Below, piece by piece: positions 10,842-23,265 of a DNA stretch of 64,000 bases. A program made the translations under genes and the position numbers. The first letter of the stretch is position 1, and every line of letters starts with the position of its first letter. Below the pieces are notes generated by a model that was not told the DNA's origin, ran no database searches, and saw only the letters and a list, made by a program, of their open reading frames with translations. The DNA is from Zygnema cylindricum. Taxonomy: Eukaryota; Streptophyta; Zygnematophyceae; Zygnematales; Zygnemataceae. The stretch lies in contig JBBHKE010002882.1 in the NCBI GenBank assembly GCA_037447655.1, forward strand, positions 364,091-428,090, in the 5' to 3' direction.

Positions 10842-11344
10842 AATCCGAAACCGACCGTTACCCGAACGCCCGCCTCGGATCCGGAACGGATTCGGGTGCA
10901 GAATTTTGGGGGCCGGCCAGATTCGGGCGGGTGATTTACAAAAAAAAAAAAAAACGGCTACGGTCGGGTAAGCAAAAAACGAAAGAAATTGAAGGTTTTG
11001 TACTGTCCATACTATCCAACATTATTGTACTTTGTACTCTTGGTATAAGGGAGATGTACCACTAATTTTGTACTTATTCCGGTACAGGTGGGTACGAATA
11101 GTCGAGAGAAATCCAGTTCCAGTTAGCTTTTATTTTCGTATACGCGTATCGGGTAACGTGGAACAATTTAGTAGTGTGACATAACCAGGTTAGGAATCGG
11201 GTGTTCGGATTTTGAAAAAAAAAATTGTCGATTTCGGGTATCTAAATTTTTGACTTTTGCGACCTCGACCAACCGGCGTACTAATGAACCACTTGATTCA
11301 TGTCACACTGAACAACATTACTTCTGACGCGCTACAAGAACTTA
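10842..11344. repeat. Dispersed repeat, copy 2, left part
   Basis: Close match to 1-482 and ends at the same TTA, where a Harbinger-like element has inserted. The homology to copy 1 resumes at 12355. Confidence 0.8.
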
Positions 11345-12354
11345 GGGCACCTTCCCATGTAACCGAAACTTTAATCTTGTAACTTTGTTTGTAGCGAAGA
11401 TTATCCATACAGCTTTCAGAGCATTCCGATGTAAGCGCAAATAACTTGTTACTTCAAAAAGTGACAAGCGTATACATGTAACGAAACATGTGACAAACAT
11501 AACGGTACAAAAAATGTTGCAAAACTTCCACTCAATTTCAATTTCAGACGTCCACCCGCACGCTGAACAATTTTTATCACTTCGCTATGTCTCTACGCCA
11601 CATTGTCAACGTGGAAGCATTGCAGATGTTTAAGGTTTGTGACATTATGACGTCACGCACGTCACGCTCAACTATGACAACGCCGACGTCACATATTCTA
11701 AAACTTTCCACCATGGTTTTCCGATTGTATTTTTTTGTCTTTTCTCACTCTACTTGCCATCAAAATACGCCCAAAGATTGTCAAAAGAAAATGCTTTCAG
11801 AGATTTTCATTTAATACCATTATTAACGTTTTTCGTTGCAAAAATTGTGAGGTAGACGTGGTAGTGGAAAAGGGACAGAGAGAGGGGCACTTTCACGAAC
11901 TTCACTTTTGCGAAATGGCGTCCGTTGGTCGAGACCCCTCCACGGCCCCTCTACGGAAAAAAACGTACGGAAAGTCACGCTCAGGCTGAAAACGTGCAGT
12001 GGGTTTTTTTTTTGTACTCCGCGCACAGAAATTGTTAAAAAAATTCGACACGTGCGACAACATCTTTCTATTTGCTCACCTCATGGAACTATATTTAAAA
12101 TCACCTCGCGAGGTGATTTTACATAATGTTTGAAGATGAGCTGAAACGACGCGAAAATGGCTCGAAACGCCCTAGACGACAAACTGCATGGCGCTAAACG
12201 ACAAACTGCAGTAAACATAAAGTTTTAAGGTAACGCAACTTGTACGGTGGTAATTTCAATTTTTTGGTACGGCTGCAGGTTTTCTCATTTTTTTCCAAGT
12301 TATAGAGGAAAACGACATAAAATAAGTGTAACTTTAGCACATGGGAAAGTGCCC
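11345..12354. mobile_element. Harbinger-like TIR element A (1,010 bp) with empty site in the same window
   Basis: Left end GGGCACCTTCCCATGTAACC and right end ending CACATGGGAAAGTGCCC form inverted repeats. TTA flanks both sides (11342-11344 and 12355-12357). At 470-500 the uninterrupted sequence AGAACTTAGGGTGTG shows the site before insertion, proving a 3-bp TTA target duplication. A 24-bp perfect palindrome lies inside at 12097-12120. No transposase frame. TTA duplication plus GGG termini fit PIF/Harbinger. Confidence 0.8.
12097..12120. repeat. Perfect 24-bp palindrome inside Harbinger-like element A
   Basis: Arms AAAATCACCTCG and its exact reverse complement meet without a spacer. A related element at 31812-31833 keeps a 9-bp stem (AAATCACCT) around a TCGG loop. 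Confidence 0.9.
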
Positions 12355-12357
12355 TTA

Positions 12358-13062
12358 GGGTGTGTGCCCAAGTGTTCAAGTAAGGGTTTTTTTTCCGTTG
12401 TTTTGACAGAAAATAGGACTTGCAACAAAAAAATATTACGCCATACGAAAAATGGGCAAGAATGAAAGTACATTTTGCGTCATCTTCGAACTTGGAAAGT
12501 ACTTCAATTTGGTGTTATTATCATTTCGACCCACTTCCACGTCACGCCAACTCATTTTCACACTTGTACTGTTTATTTTCTCTTAATACAAAATTTTATA
12601 GTACATGTAAGTGTGTTTGTTTCTTTTCTCTTAATACAAATTTTTCATAGGGTACGGCCCCATGTGTCTAAATTCAGGTTTATCTCTGTCGTTTTCCTTA
12701 AAAATGTAGCGCTGTTCTGCCTAAGTTGCGACCATACAAAGGTATCGCAAATTTGTAGAGTACAATTTGCGTCATTCTCGAACTTAGGATATACGAAAAT
12801 TTGTCGTCTTGTGTTTTATCGACCAGTGTCACGTCATCTACCAACTTAGCGTAAACCACATCGGCAATGTGTTTTAAGCTAAGTAAAACCATTTACACCA
12901 ATAGGAAAACATAATCCGACGTGTGAAGTTTTCAAAAAAAAATGATGATTGAAAAAAGTACAGGGTTGTTTGTTTTTGTTCGTATGCACCTTGTACGGTT
13001 TTTTTTTTTCACGGGTCTCGAGGCTGCTGTGCCTTTTGACAAAAAGGTGAAAAATTTGTAAG
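12358..13062. mobile_element. Harbinger-like TIR element B, copy 2 (right end missing)
   Basis: Matches 483-1120, beginning GGGTGTGTGCCCAAGTG, and loses similarity after about 13062. Reading frames here are short and mirror those of copy 1, so they are not genes. Confidence 0.65.
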
Positions 13063-13460
13063 GGGGCCATTGCTAGTTGCCCTCACTGCCACTATCACCT
13101 TTTATCCCATCCACCCAATCAAACTACACCATTTCGCATTCTGCCACAAGTTGCCTTTAAAGTCAAGGGGAGGGAGCGGGAGAAAATATTTAAAACGACG
13201 TTTTTCAACCACCGCGGAAGATATAAAAGCATTACTCTGTGCCATCTAAAAATTAGTACAATGTCAAAAAATCATTTTCCACATTAAAAATTAGTCTTCG
13301 CAGGAAAATCATTGGTACAACACTTTCCCCTAATCAATGTTTTCTTCTGAGACTCGCAATATGGCCTTAAAATTGTTTATATATTTTTAATGAAAAATAA
13401 AACATTTTTCTTCTTTCTTCCTTAAAGAAAAAAAAAACTTTGTTGCTTGCTTTTTTTTAG

Positions 13461-14335
13461 CTAACGAAAAAGTTGAGGCCGAGAATTTCTTACGGTTTGT
13501 CTGAATGAGTTAGAAGATTTTTCTTTGGTGATAACTTTTTATATTGACTTCATCTTTTAGTTTTGTACGTGAAATGAAACAGCAGTGTAAATCAAAAATG
13601 GAGGCTGAGTTAATGCGTATTGTGTTAGCTTCTGCTGTATGTGATTTATTAACATAATTGCTTATGGTCAGAGTTCAAAAGAGAGTTTAAAAGAGATTTT
13701 AGAAGAGAGTTCAAAAAATATTTTAGAAGATATTTAGAAGAAAATTAAAAAAAAAAATAAGAGATTTTTTTTTAATGTGTAGCCTCTGTTTGACCGAGGC
13801 ATAAAATAAGCCGAAGCTGGGTTGATATCCATCTCTCTCACCCATACAGATCTTGGTTGTGATATAAACCTTAAAAAATTAGGTTGTAATGATACTCCAT
13901 CCTCCTTCCCTCACCCAGACAAGATGAGTTTCTTTAATTCCAAAATGCTAGGTTATTACATCTATGTGATTCGGTGTGAAAGTAGAGATTATGAGGTATG
14001 GTTTAACTTGTTATTCATTTTTGTTTTCGTTTCGGATATTTCTTTGTGTTGATAAATAAGTTAAGCATTTTTAATTCAAATATTTTAACTTGATACATAA
14101 TAACAGTAAAATAGTAATAAAACGATTGAAATTTGCTTTTTTTTTGTCGTTGTGGGCGACAACTTTACGATGGTTGTTCTCCTTATGTTGATACTTTTCT
14201 TATGAAAACCGGTTCTCTTATTTTTATTTTTTATTTTTCTTGTTTTTGAAAGATTCCATTTCAAGTTCATGTTTTCATTTGCTGCTCACGATTTTTTTTT
14301 AGGTTGTTCCTATTGACCTTTACGCTTGTATTTGA
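13461..14335 (+). CDS. Unrecognised spliced gene, four 3' exons
   Basis: Exons 13461-13494, 13561-13640, 13850-13995 and 14303-14335 join in phase and end at TGA. Acceptors are strong: TTTTTTTTAG, CATCTTTTAG, CACCCATACAG and TTTTTTTTTAG. Donors are GTTTGT, GTGATT (weak; a GTATGT lies 4 bases upstream in the wrong phase) and GTATGG. The encoded C-terminal piece is about 96 residues: first charged and helical (FVREMKQQCKSKMEAELMRI), then a Cys-containing part ending CESRDYEVVPIDLYACI. I do not recognise the family, and exons further upstream were not found. It could be a host gene end or a decayed captured fragment. Confidence 0.4.
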
Positions 14336-14539
14336 ATTCGAGGTTTTGTAATTTTCTTCTAAAATTTGAGATTGTTTATTGATTACTAAAAAATCCTTCT
14401 GTTAATTTTTTCAGCTCGATTTTCTGCATATTTTCAATGTCAGACCCAAAAAAATGAATTTGCGTAACTCAAAAAAATAATCTTAAACATCAAAGACATG
14501 AGCTATTTTTTGAAGGTCATCTAAAATCCAAATTATCTC

Positions 14540-15044
14540 ATGAAACCTATTATTTGCCCCACCCATACATCCACTCTAAATACTTTGCATTTGTAAAACA
14601 ATGTTTTTTGCCATTTTTAAACATCCACATTAAATAATGTGCACTTGTCCTAAAACGGTTTTTGCCCTTAAAATACTATACACTAAATGTTGTGCACACT
14701 CTTTGACAATGTATTTTGACCCTCTTTCACACTAAATCTTGTGATATCTGGCAATGTGAATTGCTACTCCACACTTCCTTACGAAATTTTGTGATTTGAA
14801 ATTTTATTTGCCCTTGTTATTTATTCAAAATAAATACGACATTTTTTTTTGCCACTGGCATACATCTACGTCAAATGTCGTTTACTCTATCAAACAATGT
14901 TTCTGTCATACATCCACTCTATGTGTTGAGTACTTGTCTTACTATTATTTGCCCCACACACACCACCGACAATAAGCAATGTGCACTTGTCACACAATGG
15001 CTTTTGTCCTAATAATACTTCCACACTAAATGTTGTGCACACTT
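14540..15044. repeat. Degenerate satellite left of copia-4
   Basis: Loose repeats of about 75-80 bp built from ACTAAATGTTGTGCACTTGT, ACAATGTTTTTGCC and CATCCAC. The same satellite continues on the far side of the copia-4/copia-1 block at 26420-26745, showing the whole block inserted into it. Confidence 0.65.
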
Positions 15045-16220
15045 GTAACTCTGAGACCTCCATTGGTCCTCAAAGTAGGCAGCTCACAAGAAGCTTATCT
15101 AGATAGTGCCGACCCCAAGTTGATACAAAACCCAAATGACTAACACCTTGACAATCAAAATCCTAATACAGCTTCACCCTGATGATGTGTGCTCTGTTCT
15201 ACCTTAGAATGCAAAGTTAGAATATGAGTTTTAAATAACATTTCCCACTTTAAATTTCCCTTAAAAATGCAGCCAATCTGGCAAGAAAAAACTCTGACCG
15301 ACTACACCGCTGTGTAGTGCGGACTCCCTTGAGTACGCAGCAAAAAGAATTAGTGAAAATGGTCCAGTGAGTGGGTTGTAATTAAATGGCAAAGTTTGCC
15401 TATTTATGTAGGTGCTTTTTCGCAGAGAGGCGACTACTTACCAAAATTATTCTAAGTCATAAAACCCCTCTCTAAGCCTTGTAGTACTAAGGTACGCACA
15501 AATCGTAAGACTATCGTACAAGAAAGTACAGTTACCGTCGTACTTTCTGTACGGTCTATGTACGACATCGCCATAATGTGACATTTGTCACATCCAAAAT
15601 TGTCATCTCGCGTTCCGAAGATCGCTTGATCCTTCGGATTTTGCCACGTGTCATCTAGAGTAGCGTGGCCCGAAAAACGCCTAGTCGCCCACTCCAAAAT
15701 CCTGGCTCGTACCACAGCCGTTTGATAAAGACCGACATTCAAAATTGGCAGTTTAAGTAATTGCGCGGTATTTGTTTCACATTTGAAACATATGCGCGAT
15801 ATCCGTTTCGAGATAATCCGTAGTCCGTACAATACAAACTGTATCTATGTCCTACTATCCCGTTAAATGAATTAGTCTAAATGTTCATGTTTATATATAT
15901 ATCGTACTCTATATGTTATAGCACTAGTCGTAGAATACAAGATAAAGCTAGCGACTACTAGATTCTTGACGGACGGCAGGTACGAGGATCAAGTCCTGGA
16001 ACCGTCAAGACACTTTTGGTAAACCTACCAAATACTTCAGCGTGTCTCTCTCTTTGGGTAGCATGGGGAGCCATGGCTCTGGCTTCCTCTCTAATCAAAC
16101 TTTCAATGACTGCGACAAGTGTGGGGGTTTGGAGAGTGGTGCGAGAGGCTGGCTGCCTTTGCTGACTTCCTCTAATTAAATTTCCTTTATTCAGACCTAG
16201 AAAATTTATAAATTTCAACA
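15045..16220 (-). repeat. Copia-4 3' LTR
   Basis: In minus orientation it begins TGTTGAAAT and ends TTACA, with AAAGGGAG immediately before it. It matches 25235-26419 over its full length. Confidence 0.75.
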
Positions 16221-16375
16221 CTCCCTTTAATTTTCTAGTCTACTTTCCTTTCAACTCCTACCAAATACATTTTTCTTTTCTTTTTCTTCTTTCTTTTCTT
16301 CTCATAAATCTTTAAGAAAATAATCTCATATTCTAAAAGGTATGTTAAATGAGCTGAAATAAACACTGCATCTTG

Positions 16376-16663
16376 TTAATTACACATTTTATCAAGCATC
16401 CCACTTTTCATAAATCCGAACAAAGATTTTATCCACCTCATCTCTTTTCCATCCACACAAAATCCATTTTTCTTCTTGCAATTCAAACAGCCAGCCCCAT
16501 CTCCAATTTGCAACACACACGAAGATGCTAACCCTTTTATAGGCACACCTTCATAGATGGCATCACTCCCATTATTGATGTCAAAACCTTTACCCCCCAA
16601 ATTTATCCTTAAATCAAGAGTCCTCACTAAATTCTTTATAAAATCAACATCTCCCGAACACAT
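16376..16663 (-). pseudogene. Copia-4 RNase H remnant
   Basis: Open minus-strand frame of 95 codons. Its part VLQIGDGAGCLNCKKKN and MRWIKSLFG line up with the LYLGDGACCWSNKQQK and LMWVKSLLG segments of copia-1 RNase H, but the catalytic core is replaced or deleted. Non-functional. Confidence 0.5.
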
Positions 16664-16965
16664 ATTTTTATCTATGATAATTCTGCATTTTTTGAACTTT
16701 CCTCACTCTCTCCCTTGGAACTATTTTCACTATCACTTTCTATTTTTATTCCCAAAATATATTTATCCCCTAAACCTTTAATTAAATATTCCTCTTCTGC
16801 CCTATTCTTAAACCCCCTCTAGATTTACTTCTCCCCATTCATCGAAATCCGTTGAAGTCCCCTTTTCCTACAAGTTTTTTGTTTCCAAAATATCTATAAA
16901 ATTATCCTCATTATTATTATTTTTCTCCTTTTCAACTATAGATCTTAGATCTGACTTTCTCATTT

Positions 16966-17565
16966 CTAAGTCATACTTTTTACTCTCCTTGACATTTTAT
17001 CATGTCTAACTCCCTCAAGTACCTCCCTTCCCTTTACTACTCTTATGCCTCTAAAAGCACACTGTTTCTTTCCTGGAATTTTTTTGTGCCTTTTCTCTCT
17101 TCCCCATATTACTGATGTGAAAAAGCTCCAAAATTTCTCCTCTTCCCCTACTTCCTCCTCATTCACATTCCAACTTCTAATTTCTTCCAAACAAAGACAC
17201 TCCTCCATATAGTGATCGGGTTCCCTACAATAGAAGCAAACCCCTTTTTTCAAAGCTCCCCTCTCTTTTCCTCTCCCTCTCTTTCTACCAAAAATGTGAT
17301 AAGGTTTACCTTTGTCTTTCTTCCTCTCATCACGCTTCTGCTCGTCACTGTTATTTCTTTCATCACGCTTCCGCTTGTCACCGCCGTTCATCTCATCACG
17401 CTTCAGCCAGTCAACAACAGTTGTTAGTGCATTCACCCTTTCACCTCCCCTACGAAGCTCCAAATTACTTTCTCTCACAAGAATTATCCCTTTGGTAATG
17501 CTCCATGTCCATGAAGAGCCATCCATTTGTCGAGCGTGCTTGAGTAACGTGAGGGAAGGGCCCAA
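16966..17565 (-). pseudogene. Copia-4 Gag C-terminal part with CCHC zinc knuckle
   Basis: A lysine/arginine-rich 199-codon frame with the knuckle CFYCREPDHYMEEC (C-x2-C-x4-H-x4-C), intact here and damaged in copia-1, -2 and -3. A later KKQCAFRGIR segment corresponds to the KQKCAFGGLKG segment before the protease in copia-1. Protease, integrase and reverse transcriptase are missing between this and the RNase H remnant. Confidence 0.6.
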
Positions 17566-17805
17566 AGCCCTGAGTCACCGGCATCGTAGTCCTGCAAATA
17601 ACCCCCAAATGCGAATTCTTCCGAGAATGATGATCATGCCCAAGGTTGCCCACATCCCTCCCAAAGATATGCATGCAAAATAAGAGAGACGCTCCGGCAT
17701 GGAATAGGGATGAGTGTAGGGGAAGGTGAAAATAATCCCCTTTACCTTCCTCCACACCTGGCCGAGAAAAGGGATTTTGGTCTCGGAATTTGGGCTGATA
17801 TCCCA

Positions 17806-18993
17806 ATTCCCGTGCTTCCTCTACGGGGAGTCGATTGCACTTGTTCCCTCAAAACCCACTGTCTTGATCTAAGGGGTTTCAGTTTACTCGAGAATGGTCA
17901 CCCCAAAGCAAAGAGAACTCCAAATGAAGATATAAATGCACCACCACGTTGAAATATATATATAGGAAATAGGATTGGCTTTCCAGATTTAACAATATCA
18001 CCTTGCCCTAGAAAAGGGAAAAAATGAAAGAGAATGTGAAATATAGTCAAGCAAGCTTAACGTACCCCAGCAATAAACGATGAGAATGAAAGAGAAAGAC
18101 GACCCCTCTCCCGATAGTATCGTAAATAGGTATGGTGCTCCTTCAACCTTTGGTGTCTGCAGCTTGGAACCGACCAGACTCTTCTCGGTTTCAAATAACA
18201 AAAATTCAAAAAATCACCTAAAAAGCAGATAGTGCCAACTACCGGCCCGGACTGTGATTCCCACAAAAGACAGATCCAAAACCAAGATGGCAATATAGTC
18301 AAAACAAAACAGAGATTCTCCAAAAGAAGGTTTGTTGGAATTTCTGAGGGTTTTCACAAGAGACAGTACTGAAAAGCAACGTGTCTCGTTTGACCCCAAG
18401 TGCCTTATACATCAAAGTTTGTCAAATTGCAGGTCTAAAAGTGAAAGCTACGTTATTAACCTATGAGAGACAAGCAAATGTAATTCAACTGACATAAGAC
18501 AAATAAATCCTTACTACACTCGGGGAAAAAAGTTATACTACGGACAGCGGCTAGATCCGCGGTCAGAAGTTATTATTTGGTCCACTATTATAAGACAAAG
18601 TCTTAAAAATGACACTAACTTGCCAGACTTTGACCTAACGTAATTAATGGACAAAAAATCAGCTAAGCCTCAGCTAAATTCCTACTAACGGCTAACAGCA
18701 TAATCTAGATGCAAATCCGGAAATTTACGTGGCAATCCACAATATACCACCCACGAAGGCTGTCGGAAACTGGTCCCATGTGACGAAATTGCAATATTTG
18801 AAGCGGTAGAACTTGGTCATTCGACCTCCGTTAGACGCGAAATAAAATGCATTCCGCTCACTTTAGAAAATTTAAGGATCTCGTCCAGCTTGGTGCACTC
18901 ACTCCTCCGTACTTTGAAGGCTGTAAAGGATATAATAGGCCAAGATCTCATTGGTGAAATACAGGTGTGCTTGAAAAGCACACAAGCTTGACA
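17806..18993. other. Unassigned sequence between copia-4 gag and copia-1 LTR
   Basis: No convincing gene. It probably contains the 5' part of copia-4 gag plus unrecognised inserted DNA. Short frames on both strands lack motifs. Confidence 0.4.
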
Positions 18994-20101
18994 TATTGCG
19001 CAAGTATTTATGACGACCATGATTGTAATCCGACTTAATCGGACGGCCACGAAGCATGCCAAGATCGCGGAATAGGTTTTCAGCGGTTTGCGGTCGACGC
19101 CACATCAATTGCCACATGGCACAATCACATTGGATTACAGCATCTCCGAGATTTACAGAAACAAATCAAAAAGTGACATGTGTTGACTTGTTGGCCATGT
19201 CGTACAATGGCCGTACAAAAAGTACACCGACACTTGTACCTTTATGTAGAATACAATATTATGATTGGTGTTGTATTTCCGTAGATAGAGTTTTAGAGAG
19301 AGATAAGACTTCGAAAAAATTGATAGATTGGACCCTCTCTCCCAAAGAGCTTTTGTACAAAAGGTCAACTTTGACCCTTCATAACTTACTGCTCAGGGAG
19401 CAAATTCAAAGATTCTTTTTGCTATAGACCTAGGAGAGTCTTGCCTTCAGAGGGGTGAAGGTGGTCAAAGTTTTTGTTTGTCAAGGTGACAATTATAATT
19501 GCTAAAACACAAAGGGGTCAGGGTTATCCTAGAGGCTTCCTATGAACTGCCTACTCTGAGGACCTATGGAGGTCTCAGAGTTACAGGTTATTGGCCCACC
19601 CTCTAGGGTGCCCATTTTCAATGGAACTGGCTTCATATACTAGGAAAGTATGATGACAAGAGCTCTATGTGAGAAACGATTTTTGGGAATAGTGAGTAGA
19701 CGGGTGAGGAGTCCATCAAGTCTTGGGATCCCTCCAAGGTTTGGAGGAATCAGATTCACCAAATTGCAGATCCATCTTCAACGGAGGAGACAAAGGAAAG
19801 GGAGGTGGTGGACAAAGGAAAGAAGAAGGAGACGATCACATCTATAGCAACTGGTTCGGTATTCATGTCACCTATTTAGAGAAAAGAGGAGAATGATACA
19901 CATACCTGGGACTTCTAAAATATGTTGGCAAAGCACTTCATCCTCCGCCATCTTACTCAAGGGCTTCCATCTCCTCATTTGCAGGTAGAGAGGGCATCCG
20001 ATCTTTAGGTGACTCCCATAGAGATGTACCGAAGTGGTAAAATTCAGCAACAACAGTTGGCTGATCTGAAAATTAAGTAGTATGTATACAAAGGGGGAAA
20101 A

Positions 20102-20518
20102 ATGTTGGATTTTTGCAATGAGCTTGCTACATTTTTCATGGAACTAGAGAGTGCTAGAAGAATATTTAGTGGAAAGGAAAATGTTAACTGTGTACTGATG
20201 AAGTTACTCGATGAGTTCGAGAACATAGTCCACCGTGTGCAAGACTTGGCGGACTCAAGGTGGATTTGGAATTCACTAGTATAGATGATTTTCGTTCGGG
20301 AGAATACGATTAAGATCCGAAGGGGAGAAAAGAGTGGGCAAGCCTTGGCAGCTGGGACCAATTAGAGGAACAATGATTCCAAGAAACAGGTTGGAAATTA
20401 TCAAGGGGACGGGCAGAAAAATCAGACCGAGGAGTTCGGGCCAAAGAAATCGAAGGGTTTGTTCCATTTTTGTAAAAAACCAAGGCACTGTATGGCTGAG
20501 TGCACTAAGTAAACCGAG
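20102..20518 (+). pseudogene. Copia-1 Gag remnant
   Basis: Contains the Gag helix segment ELATFFMELESARRIF and a zinc-knuckle segment HFCKKPRHCMAEC whose first cysteine is lost (Phe/Leu in its place). Frame changes separate the pieces. Confidence 0.6.
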
Positions 20519-21270
20519 TTGCGGTTAAACGAGGGGCAGACCGGTGGACCCTCGAGAGGAAACAAAAAGGCCCTTGTGACACAGGTACATAAGGAGGAAT
20601 CCGAGGACGAGGACGATGAACTTCTATTGGATGGGGAGTTGGAAGCAAAAAACGAGGTTGAAATTCCACGAAAGCAAAAATGTGCTTTTGGTGGATTGAA
20701 AGGTGAAGCTGGCTGGATTGTAGATTCAGGTGCATCCATGCACATGTGTAAAGATAAACACCTGCTCACAAAGATAAAAAAGATTCCCACCGTAGAGATA
20801 GAGTACGGGGATGGGAGGATAGTCACTACAACTCTTGTAGGTTTGGTAGATCTAAAAGTGTTAGTAGAAGGAAAGACATCCATAGTTACATTCCCTGATG
20901 TATTGTTTATTCCGGAGCTCAACAAAATCCTCATCCTTATGTTTGTATTAGATGATAAGGGTTTTGATACTAGCAATAGGTAAGGAGTCTTTTTACTGCT
21001 AGTTTTGGGGAGGAAGTTTATTTTACTGTTGAAAAAGGTAGCCAAAGGATGTTTAGGCTGATTTTAAGCAATGAAAAGAAAAAACTTTATTATGATGGTG
21101 TTCATGATATAATGTTGTGGCATAAGAGGCTTGGGCATGTAAATCTAGATAAGTTAAGAGAGATGAAAAAGAAGGGAGTAGTCGAAGTGATTTTAGTGGA
21201 TGTACTCAAGGTAAAGCAAACTCGTTACCCTTCGCAAAAACTGCCACCTATAAGGGAGAAAAGATTCTAG
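20519..21270 (+). pseudogene. Copia-1 protease and pre-integrase domain
   Basis: Aspartic protease motif IVDSGASMHMC is intact near 20720. A stop at about 20981 splits the frame, then the pre-integrase motif MLWHKRLGHVNLDKL follows near 21110. The zinc-binding part downstream is frame-shifted. Confidence 0.75.
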
Positions 21271-21821
21271 ATTTAGTACACATAGATATTTGGGGGCCAG
21301 CCAGAGTGCTATCACCCAAGGGGAAGAGATTAATGATGACTATCACCGATGATTGGTCTTAGTATTCTAGGGTTTATTTTTTGAAAAATAAGTTAGAGGC
21401 TCAGGAATGTTTTAAAAAATATAAAGCATGGAGTGAAAAACTCCATGAAACTTCAATCAAGAGAGTAAGGAGTGACAATGGTGGAGAGTATACCTCTAAC
21501 CTGTTTGAGGATTTTCTGAGAGAAGATAGAGTGCAACACCAAAAGATAGTTCCTAAATATCTTGAGCACAATGGTGTAGCTGAAAGATTAAATAGAACAC
21601 TGAATGATAGTGCTAGGAGTATGCTGTCAGATAAGAAGATAGGAAAGAAGTTTTGGGCCGAAGCAATGAAGTTTGCAAATTATCTCAAGAATAGAGTTCT
21701 TATTTCAACAATAAAAGGCCAAACACCCTATGAGAGATGGATTGGCCGAAAATCAGATGTTTCACACTTAAAGGTTTTTGGTAGTCAAGTGTTAAGTTTA
21801 GACAGAGATCGGTCATACTGA
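21271..21821 (+). pseudogene. Copia-1 integrase core
   Basis: The DDE catalytic residues sit in HIDIWGPARV, RSDNGGEYTS and HNGVAERLNRTL, typical of Ty1/copia integrase. One in-frame stop near 21360 interrupts it. The core ends with the family's LKVFGSQV segment. Confidence 0.8.
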
Positions 21822-22118
21822 AAATTCGACCCAAAACGAAAACTAGGATATCTACTAGGATATGATGAAGATGTAAAAAGATATAGAGTCTGTGATCTCA
21901 AAAGAGAGGATATTATCCTTGTGAAGCATCTAGTTTTTATGGATGAAGGAAAATCTATAGATCCCTATAAGCATACAAAGACAGTCAGAATCAGATTTGA
22001 GTCAAAAAATTCAGATGACTTTGACCTTCCTAACTATCTAGGATTTTAAGAAGATAATGATATTGCAGGTACAGATGAGATCGAGAAGGGTACAGATGAG
22101 ATCGAGAAGGATACAAAC

Positions 22119-23244
22119 GTGAAACCCCTAGTATCAACTCCAACCGAAGCAGAAAACGTGGTAGAAATCGACCCGGAAGCAATGGATAGAGGAGAAGTAG
22201 AAACTGTTCAAAAGAATTCAAGAGAGCCAGCTATTCCGGCAACCGAGTTTGAGGGAGGAAGAAGAAGCAGCAAAAGACTGCAAGAGAGGCTAGTCAACAA
22301 TAAGGTAACCAAAATGTCTCACCTTGATGAACCTCAAACTTACAATGAGGCAATGACTTGTCCAAAGAGAAACTGGTGGAAGACAACCATTAATGAGGAG
22401 TAAGCCTCAACTATGGAAGCCGATACATGGGAATTGGTGGATTGTCCTCGTGACAAGAAGCCAATTGGGTGTAAGTGGGTATTTAAGCTGAAACTCAACC
22501 GGGATAACACCGTTGAGCGCTACAAGGCTCGGTTAGTAGCAAAGGGATTTACCCAGAAAGTGGGAATTGACTACGAGGAGACTTTTGCTCCGGTCGTCAG
22601 GTTTCCTTCGGTTTCGGATACTTCTCAGTATAGCGGCATCAAAAGACATGGAAGTGCATCACATGGACATCAAGACGACTTTTCTACATGAAAAGTTGGA
22701 AGAGGAAATTTTTATGCACTAGCCCGAAGGATTTGTGGAGCAAGGGGAGGAAAGCAAGGTATGCTGATTGATCAAATCTTTGTATGGGCTGAAACATGCG
22801 CCCCGACAATGGAACAAAAAGCTCGATGAATTTCTTAGAGGTTTGGGATATATTCGGATCAGCTAATATCACTCAAATCATTTGTTTAAAGATCAGGAAA
22901 GAATTATTTTTATTGCAATTTATGTTGATGATTTGCTTGTTTTAAGCAAATCTATGTATAAAATAAATAAGTTGAAAAATGATCTAAAAGGAATATTTGA
23001 GATGAAAGATATGGGAGAAGCAAGATATATTTTGAGAATTTCGGTAGAGAGAGACAGAGATAGAAAAATAATAAGATTAACACAAAAAAAGGCCATTGTA
23101 AACATGTTAGAAAAATTCCAAATGGTTAAGGATAAAAGTTGTACCACTCCTATGGAATTAAAGAAGGGAAGTGAAGGGAGTGTGGAAGAGGGAGTTATAA
23201 TCATAGATGATGAGGTAGGCGCGGAAGAGAATTTATATATATAG
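22119..23244 (+). pseudogene. Copia-1 reverse transcriptase
   Basis: The amino part [20 protein letters not shown] and [19 protein letters not shown] is well kept. A frameshift after about 22620 breaks the frame, and the YVDD active-site box reappears at 22921-22932 in IYVDDLLVLSKS. Non-functional. Confidence 0.8.
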
Positions 23245-23265
23245 ATCATCCTATATAGATAAGTA

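Noticed and set aside
17212-17683. Overlapping plus-strand frames of 71 and 123 codons
   Set aside because: Antisense shadows of the copia-4 gag frame on the minus strand.
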